Shown here piece after piece: positions 41,152-46,073 of a DNA stretch of 46,073 nt. Every line of letters starts with the position of its first letter. The first letter of the stretch is position 1. Made by a program: the position numbers and the translations under genes. A model generated the notes under the pieces. That model was not told the DNA's origin and made no database searches. It saw nothing but the letters and a program-made list of their open reading frames with translations. This stretch comes from an uncultured Lachnospiraceae bacterium (GTDB taxonomy: Bacteria; Bacillota; Clostridia; Lachnospirales; Lachnospiraceae), in contig CAJTSH010000026.1 in NCBI GenBank assembly GCA_910578885.1, positions 1-46,073 of the forward strand. The letters run 5' to 3'.

Positions 41152-43614
41152 ATGCATAGAGATTATACAAAAAAGGCAAAAAAGGTGCTGGAGCTGACAA
41201 ATAAAGTATCCGTTATGATGCACCACAATTATGTCGGCACGGAGCATCTGCTCGTGGGAATGCTGCGTGAGGCAACCGGTGTGGCTGCCTGTGTGCTGAT
41301 GGATGCAGGAGTAGAGGAGAAACGGCTGTTGGAACTGATAGAGGATCTGATTGCGCCTTCAGCTAAGGTTGCGGTATTGGATAAGAAGGCGTATTCACCA
41401 AGGCTGGCGCATTTATTGGAGACTGCTGAAGGAGAAGCGGAGCATTTTAAAAGCGGGCAGATTGGAACGGAACATCTTTTATTGGCATTATTGAGGGAGA
41501 CAGATTGTGCGGCAGTACGCCTTTTGAATACGCTGGGAGTGAATTTACAAAAAATTTATGCTGAGACATTGATTGCAATGGGAGAGGATGGGGGTCAGCT
41601 TCGGGAAGAGTTTGCGGCATTGCGCTCTGGTAAGAAGCTGGCGTCGGAGGCAACGCCGACACTGGATTTATATTCCAGAGATTTGACGATGCTGGCAAGG
41701 GAAGGCTCCTTGGATCCTGTGATAGGAAGAGAAGAAGAAATTGCAAGAGTGATTCAGATCTTGAGCAGAAGAAGTAAGAATAATCCCTGCTTAATCGGAG
41801 AACCGGGAGTGGGCAAGACGGCAATTGCAGAGGGGCTGGCGCAGCGAATCGTAACCGGGCTTGTACCGGAAACGGTTATGGGCAAGCGGGTCGTGACGCT
41901 GGACTTGTCCGGAATGGTGGCTGGATCCAAATATCGTGGAGAATTTGAAGAGCGTATTAAGAAAGTAATACGTGAGGTGACTGGCGCAGGAAATATTCTG
42001 CTTTTTATTGACGAGCTCCATACGATTATCGGTGCAGGCGGTGCAGAAGGAGCGATAGACGCCTCCAACATTTTAAAACCGGCTTTGGCAAGGGGAGAAA
42101 TACAGTTAATCGGTGCGACAACAATTGAAGAATACCGGAAATATGTGGAAAGGGATGCTGCATTGGAGCGGCGTTTCCAGCCGGTCAATATAGAAGAACC
42201 GACGGAACAGCAGGCAGTTGCCATTTTAAAGGGATTGCGCAGAGAATACGAGAAACATCACAATGTTACGATTACAGATGAAGGAATTGAGGCGGCGGTA
42301 AAGATGTCCGCACGTTATATCAATGACCGGTTCTTGCCGGATAAGGCGATTGATCTGATGGATGAGGCAGCTTCTAAGGTGCGTTTGGACGGGTTTTCCA
42401 TGCCGGATAATATCCGTGAACTGGAGCATGCCATTGAGCGCTGCAAGGAAGAGCTGGAAAATGCTTTGATGGAGCAGCGGTTCGAGGATGCGGGCAAGGC
42501 AAAGACAGAGAAAGCAGAGGCAGAAATAAAGTATCAGAAGCTTGTGAAAAAATATCATAAGGATGCAGAACGAAAGAAATTGACAGTAGGAGAAAATGAG
42601 ATTGCGGAGGTCGTTTCTACTTGGACTAAGATACCGGTGAAAAAGCTTGCGGAAGGAGAAGCGGCACGTCTAAATCGTTTAGAGAAGATACTTCACAAGC
42701 GTGTTATCGGGCAGGAAGATGCTGTAAGTGCAGTAGCAAAAGCGGTGCGCCGAGGGAGAGTGGGCTTAAAGGATCCAAATCGTCCGATTGGTTCCTTCCT
42801 GTTTTTAGGTCCTACGGGAGTCGGAAAGACGGAGATAACCAAGGCATTGACGGAAGCCGTATTTGGCGATGAACAGTCTATGATACGTGTGGATATGTCT
42901 GAATATATGGAGAAACACAGTGTATCAAAGATGATAGGATCACCTCCGGGATACGTGGGATATGATGAAGGCGGGCAACTGAGTGAGAAAGTAAGAAGAA
43001 ATCCCTATTCTGTGATATTGTTTGATGAAATAGAGAAAGCACATCCGGATGTATTTAACATTCTACTGCAGGTTCTGGATGACGGACGGATTACAGATGC
43101 ACAGGGAAGACGCGTTGATTTTAAAAATACGATCATTATCATGACTTCGAATGCAGGGGCGCAGTCTATCGTGGAGCCGAAGCGTCTGGGTTTTTCCTCC
43201 TCGGATGATGAAAAGCAGGATTATGAGCGGATGAAGAGCGGCGTCATGGAGGAGGTAAAGCGTATTTTTAAACCGGAATTCTTGAATCGCATTGACGAGA
43301 CGATTGTATTCCGTGCGCTTAACCAAGATGATATGAAGAAGATTGTCACACTGCTGACGAGAAAATTAGAGGAGCGCAGCAAAGCGCAGATGAATATTAC
43401 CCTTGATATCAAGGGCAATGTAAAGTCTTACATTGCAAAAGAAGCATACGATCCGAAATACGGCGCAAGACCGCTTCGCCGTATGATACAGAACAGGATA
43501 GAAGATATGCTTGCAGAAGAGATATTAGCCGGTAAAATACATGGAGGCGACTGTGTAGAAGTAAAACTGGTAAAGAAGGAAATAAAAACTTTTGTAGTTG
43601 CAAGAAATAGCTAG
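41152..43614 (+). CDS. clpC: ATP-dependent Clp protease ATPase subunit ClpC
   Basis: 820 residues from ATG 41152; AGGAGG (41135-41140) is eleven bases upstream and precludes the earlier TTG. Two N-terminal Clp repeats (about 1-145), first AAA module with GEPGVGKT, a UVR-type middle segment (ALMEQRFEDAGKAKTE) and a second AAA module with GPTGVGKTE and GSPPGYVGYDEGG. It unfolds substrates and feeds ClpP, controlling stress response and proteolysis. The usual partner genes ctsR, mcsA and mcsB are absent upstream. radA lies downstream, as commonly with clpC. Confidence 0.96.
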   Translation: MHRDYTKKAKKVLELTNKVSVMMHHNYVGTEHLLVGMLREATGVAACVLMDAGVEEKRLLELIEDLIAPSAKVAVLDKKAYSPRLAHLLETAEGEAEHFKSGQIGTEHLLLALLRETDCAAVRLLNTLGVNLQKIYAETLIAMGEDGGQLREEFAALRSGKKLASEATPTLDLYSRDLTMLAREGSLDPVIGREEEIARVIQILSRRSKNNPCLIGEPGVGKTAIAEGLAQRIVTGLVPETVMGKRVVTLDLSGMVAGSKYRGEFEERIKKVIREVTGAGNILLFIDELHTIIGAGGAEGAIDASNILKPALARGEIQLIGATTIEEYRKYVERDAALERRFQPVNIEEPTEQQAVAILKGLRREYEKHHNVTITDEGIEAAVKMSARYINDRFLPDKAIDLMDEAASKVRLDGFSMPDNIRELEHAIERCKEELENALMEQRFEDAGKAKTEKAEAEIKYQKLVKKYHKDAERKKLTVGENEIAEVVSTWTKIPVKKLAEGEAARLNRLEKILHKRVIGQEDAVSAVAKAVRRGRVGLKDPNRPIGSFLFLGPTGVGKTEITKALTEAVFGDEQSMIRVDMSEYMEKHSVSKMIGSPPGYVGYDEGGQLSEKVRRNPYSVILFDEIEKAHPDVFNILLQVLDDGRITDAQGRRVDFKNTIIIMTSNAGAQSIVEPKRLGFSSSDDEKQDYERMKSGVMEEVKRIFKPEFLNRIDETIVFRALNQDDMKKIVTLLTRKLEERSKAQMNITLDIKGNVKSYIAKEAYDPKYGARPLRRMIQNRIEDMLAEEILAGKIHGGDCVEVKLVKKEIKTFVVARNS

Positions 43615-43722
43615 AAAAAAGAGCCGAAATATTATATAATCAATTTATAGAAAACGAAGATGCCGGTATAAGAGACGGCATGCGAGCTGACTAAGATAAA
43701 AGGCTATAGGAGGACAAGAGAA

Positions 43723-44136
43723 ATGGCTGTAATTAACGAGTTACTTCGTTCTGAGGCAGATGGTACAATTAGTTTTGGAAATTATACATTAGCTTCCAAA
43801 TCCAAATTAGACAATTTTGAACATGGCGGGGATCTGTACAAAGTCAAGACCTTTCAGGAGATTACCAAGTTAGAGCGGAACGGTATGTTTGTATATGAGT
43901 CCGTACCAGGCACCGCTGTTATGAATATGAAGGCGACAGAGGCCGGTGTAGAGTTTCAGGTAGAGGGACCAGAGGATGCGGAGATCACCTTAGGTTTGCA
44001 GGAAGCGACGGAGTATAAGATTTTGATAGACAACAGCAATGTGGGACAGATGAAGACGAATCTTGGCGGAAAGCTCACTTTAAGCGTGGAGCTGAATCCG
44101 GGTCAGACAGTAGCGGTTCAGATTGCAAAGTTATAG
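43723..44136 (+). CDS. Small conserved-looking protein of unknown function
   Basis: 137 residues, soluble, no signal peptide. It is rich in beta-strand patterns and Gly turns (EFQVEGPEDAEITLGLQEATEYKI), suggesting a beta sandwich or barrel in the C-terminal two thirds; the N-terminus has an ISFGNYTLASKSKL element. I do not recognise the family. A perfect AGGAGG-type site (TAGGAGGACA) precedes the ATG, and TATAAT at 43635-43640 suggests its own promoter. It lies between clpC and radA and ends before two terminators. Confidence 0.7.
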   Translation: MAVINELLRSEADGTISFGNYTLASKSKLDNFEHGGDLYKVKTFQEITKLERNGMFVYESVPGTAVMNMKATEAGVEFQVEGPEDAEITLGLQEATEYKILIDNSNVGQMKTNLGGKLTLSVELNPGQTVAVQIAKL

Positions 44137-44251
44137 AAACATTTTCAGAGCCGCATTTGTCTTATTTGGCGGAGCAGGGGGACAGTGCAGCCGAAGGCTG
44201 ACTGTGATAAAGAAGATGCCGAAAGTGCGGAATAATGGATAAGATGGTGTG

Positions 44252-44294
44252 AATGCACCCCAGATGTCAATGCGATGTCTGGAGTGCATTTTTG
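44252..44294 (+). terminator. Rho-independent terminator
   Basis: AATGCACCCCAGA (44252-44264) pairs with TCTGGAGTGCATT (44278-44290) with one mismatch, then TTTT. Confidence 0.75.
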
Positions 44295-44348
44295 TGCACA
44301 GGGGCGCATATGGAAATTAGCACACTAGAGCCGCATGCGCCTGCGCGG

Positions 44349-44383
44349 CGAGTAGGGGGATAAATCTTCCCTACTCGATTTTT
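44349..44383 (+). terminator. Rho-independent terminator upstream of radA
   Basis: CGAGTAGGG (44349-44357) and CCCTACTCG (44369-44377) form a nine-pair stem followed by ATTTTT. It lies only 45 bases before the radA start, so either it ends leftover read-through or attenuates radA. Confidence 0.7.
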
Positions 44384-44427
44384 ATGCCATAAAAAAATAT
44401 AATTGGAAAGACAGAAGGGAATCAGAA

Positions 44428-45792
44428 ATGGCAAAAGGAAAAACAACAATTTATTTCTGCCAGTCTTGCGGATACGAATCTTCAAAATGGATGGGACAGT
44501 GCCCGGGCTGTAGAGAATGGAATACATTTGTGGAAGAAACTGTTGAGAAAACTACCGCCTCAAAAAGTAAAAAAGCTGCAGAGGCATCAGTTATGAAATT
44601 ATCGGCAATTGAGCTGACCGAGGAGGAACGGCTAAGCACTTCTATGAAAGAATTGGATCGGGTACTGGGCGGCGGAATTGTGAAAGGCTCTTTAGTTCTG
44701 GTAGGCGGTGATCCGGGAATTGGTAAATCGACCCTTCTGCTTCAGGTGTGTCAGAATTTATCCCGGCAGCAGATAAAGGTTTTGTATATATCAGGAGAGG
44801 AATCCTTGCAGCAGATAAAGCTCCGTGCAAAAAGAATCGGCGAGTTTACAGATGCCCTCTCTCTTCTCTGCGAGACAAATCTGGATACGATACAAGAAGT
44901 GATAAAAAAAGAAAGACCGGATGTGGTAATCATCGATTCCATTCAAACGATGTATAATGAGGCGGTATCGTCAGCGCCGGGAAGCGTATCACAGGTCAGG
45001 GAATCCACCGGGATTTTGATGCAGATTGCAAAAGGAATGGGAATCAGCATATTTATCGTCGGTCATGTGACAAAGGAGGGGGTAGTGGCTGGACCAAGAG
45101 TGTTAGAGCACATGGTGGATACCGTTCTCTATTTTGAAGGGGACCGTCATGCAGCATATCGGATACTTCGCGGAGTGAAAAACCGATTTGGTTCCACAAA
45201 TGAAATCGGGGTCTTTGAAATGCGGAATGAAGGTCTGCGGGAAGTAGAGAATCCGTCTGAGTTTATGCTGAGTGGAAAACCGGAAGGAGCGTCCGGTTCC
45301 GTAGTTGCTTGCTCGATGGAGGGAACACGTCCGATTTTGCTGGAAATACAGGCGTTGGTGTGTCACAGCAATTTTGGAATGCCAAGAAGGACAGCGGCAG
45401 GAACCGACTTTAACAGAGTCAATCTTCTTATGGCGGTCTTAGAGAAGCGTTTGGGAATGGCGCTTTCTTCTTGTGATGCGTATGTTAATATTGCAGGTGG
45501 AATTAAGATGAATGAGCCTGCAATTGATCTGGGAATTGTATTGGCAATTGTATCCAGTTACAAAGAGCTGTCGATAGATGAGAAGACTATCTGTTTTGGC
45601 GAGGTGGGGTTAAGCGGAGAGGTTCGGGCTGTCAGTATGGCGGAGCAACGGATTCAAGAAGCAAAAAAGCTCGGCTTTACCGTATGTATTCTGCCTAAGG
45701 TATGTCTGGAGGCTATACAGGAAATCAAAGGAATACGTCTGATTGGCGTCAGCAACGTGAAAGAGGCGGTACAGGCAATCAGAAATTTGTAA
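44428..45792 (+). CDS. radA: DNA repair ATPase RadA
   Basis: 454 residues, full length. N-terminal zinc finger C11-x2-C14...C25-x2-C28, RecA-like core with Walker A GGDPGIGKST (93-102), the RadA-specific KNRFG motif (VKNRFGSTNEIG, about 251-262) and a C-terminal Lon-like domain. RadA promotes branch migration of recombination intermediates. GACAGAAGGGAA precedes the ATG. Confidence 0.97.
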   Translation: MAKGKTTIYFCQSCGYESSKWMGQCPGCREWNTFVEETVEKTTASKSKKAAEASVMKLSAIELTEEERLSTSMKELDRVLGGGIVKGSLVLVGGDPGIGKSTLLLQVCQNLSRQQIKVLYISGEESLQQIKLRAKRIGEFTDALSLLCETNLDTIQEVIKKERPDVVIIDSIQTMYNEAVSSAPGSVSQVRESTGILMQIAKGMGISIFIVGHVTKEGVVAGPRVLEHMVDTVLYFEGDRHAAYRILRGVKNRFGSTNEIGVFEMRNEGLREVENPSEFMLSGKPEGASGSVVACSMEGTRPILLEIQALVCHSNFGMPRRTAAGTDFNRVNLLMAVLEKRLGMALSSCDAYVNIAGGIKMNEPAIDLGIVLAIVSSYKELSIDEKTICFGEVGLSGEVRAVSMAEQRIQEAKKLGFTVCILPKVCLEAIQEIKGIRLIGVSNVKEAVQAIRNL

Positions 45793-45866
45793 ATTGAATA
45801 TACAATTCAGAAAAATCAAATTGAAAATCGGAAATAACTTACTTTAAAAAATATGCCGAAATATGG

Positions 45867-45895
45867 TTGACATGTTAAAAATATCATGCTATTAT
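45867..45895 (+). promoter_or_regulatory. rRNA operon promoter P1
   Basis: TTGACA (45867-45872), 17 bases, TATTAT (45890-45895). One of two tandem strong promoters 92 bases apart. Confidence 0.75.
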
Positions 45896-45899
45896 AAAA

Positions 45900-45934
45900 C
45901 TCCACCGCGCATGAGACAAGCTGTTGCGGTGGAG
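45900..45934 (+). other. Hairpin between the two rRNA promoters
   Basis: CTCCACCGC (45900-45908) and GCGGTGGAG (45926-45934) make a perfect nine-pair stem with a 17-base loop, placed at or just after the P1 start point, with an A-rich stretch after it. Not a terminator by itself (no T run). Confidence 0.6.
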
Positions 45935-45958
45935 AAATAAAAAAAATGAAAAAAGTTG

Positions 45959-45987
45959 TTGACAAATAGAAAAACAGATGTTATTAT
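45959..45987 (+). promoter_or_regulatory. rRNA operon promoter P2
   Basis: TTGACA (45959-45964), 17 bases, TATTAT (45982-45987), extremely close to consensus. Confidence 0.85.
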
Positions 45988-45993
45988 ATACGA

Positions 45994-46073
45994 GTTGCGT
46001 CTGATAAGAACAACAACGACGAACCTTGATAACTGAACAGTGAAATAACCTTGAAAGATTCAAAAGAGAATTA
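45994..46073 (+). other. Probable 5' leader of a ribosomal RNA operon
   Basis: The sequence after P2 includes CCTTGATAACTGAACAG (about 46024-46040), of the type seen in front of 16S rRNA genes in Clostridia, with no start codon or ribosome site. The 16S gene would begin beyond the window end. No mature rRNA is seen, so this is inferred from the promoter pair and leader. Confidence 0.65.

Noticed and set aside
41754..42224. Minus-strand frame opposite the first AAA module of clpC
   Set aside because: Shadow of the GC-rich P-loop coding region; no ribosome site.
44252..44383. Two hairpins before radA considered as a riboswitch
   Set aside because: Both have simple stems with T tracts as in terminators, and no conserved aptamer-like core is recognisable.

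Overview
The window looks like chromosomal DNA from a Gram-positive anaerobe of the class Clostridia, most probably a Lachnospiraceae-type gut bacterium. This is inferred from gene content, without a database search: strong AGGAGG-type ribosome sites, a monomeric ferredoxin-domain [FeFe] hydrogenase, an FtsEX/M23/S41 cell-wall cluster, clpC followed by radA, a frameshifted prfB, a CsoR-CopA copper operon and an FnIII-repeat GH25 lysozyme. Almost everything reads rightward; the exceptions are the GH25 gene and a tiny membrane peptide near 25.2 kb. I found no tRNA, CRISPR array, insertion sequence or prophage.

Region 1 (1-6.1 kb) is accessory DNA and visibly AT-rich. A three-gene cassette (secreted metzincin-type metalloprotease, lipoprotein, LytTR-type regulator) occurs twice in tandem. 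Each copy starts with a pair of TTTCACGAA-type direct repeats placed just upstream of a good promoter, which suggests that the LytTR regulators act there. Both regulators carry Glu where receiver domains normally have the phosphorylated Asp. The second protease has lost its signal peptide by a clean 36-codon deletion. The second copy runs into a truncated permease, and this is followed by a gene-free stretch holding four DnaA-box-like sequences.

Region 2 (6.1-16.6 kb) holds a degenerate WecG/TagA-like protein, a YitT-family membrane protein and a PucR/CdaR-like regulator. These are followed by a division and cell-wall block: ftsE, ftsX, a coiled-coil M23 hydrolase, an S41 protease, a transglutaminase-FnIII protein, a VanZ-like protein and an AlkD-like DNA glycosylase. 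A small HTH protein and a methyltransferase remnant close the region.

Region 3 (16.6-25.3 kb) contains prfB with its programmed +1 frameshift and a four-gene membrane/zinc-ribbon/SPFH/TPM cluster resembling Bacillus subtilis ydjGHI. A threonine-branch group follows (pheB-like ACT protein, hom, an ApgM-like enzyme that may act as homoserine kinase). A candidate type I toxin-antitoxin locus comes next: a 32-residue membrane peptide with an overlapping antisense RNA.

Region 4 (25.3-32.5 kb) holds csoR and copA. The C-terminal metal-binding domain of CopA has its own ribosome site and could be made separately as a CopZ chaperone. A group B-like [FeFe] hydrogenase, an HtrA protease behind a long SD-sequestering hairpin and a cytidylate-kinase-like protein follow.

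Region 5 (32.5-46.1 kb) contains the minus-strand GH25 lysozyme, a heterodimeric ABC exporter pair, a cadherin-like membrane-anchored protein, clpC, a small unknown protein and radA. The window ends in two consensus tandem promoters and what looks like the leader of a ribosomal RNA operon; the 16S gene itself would lie outside.
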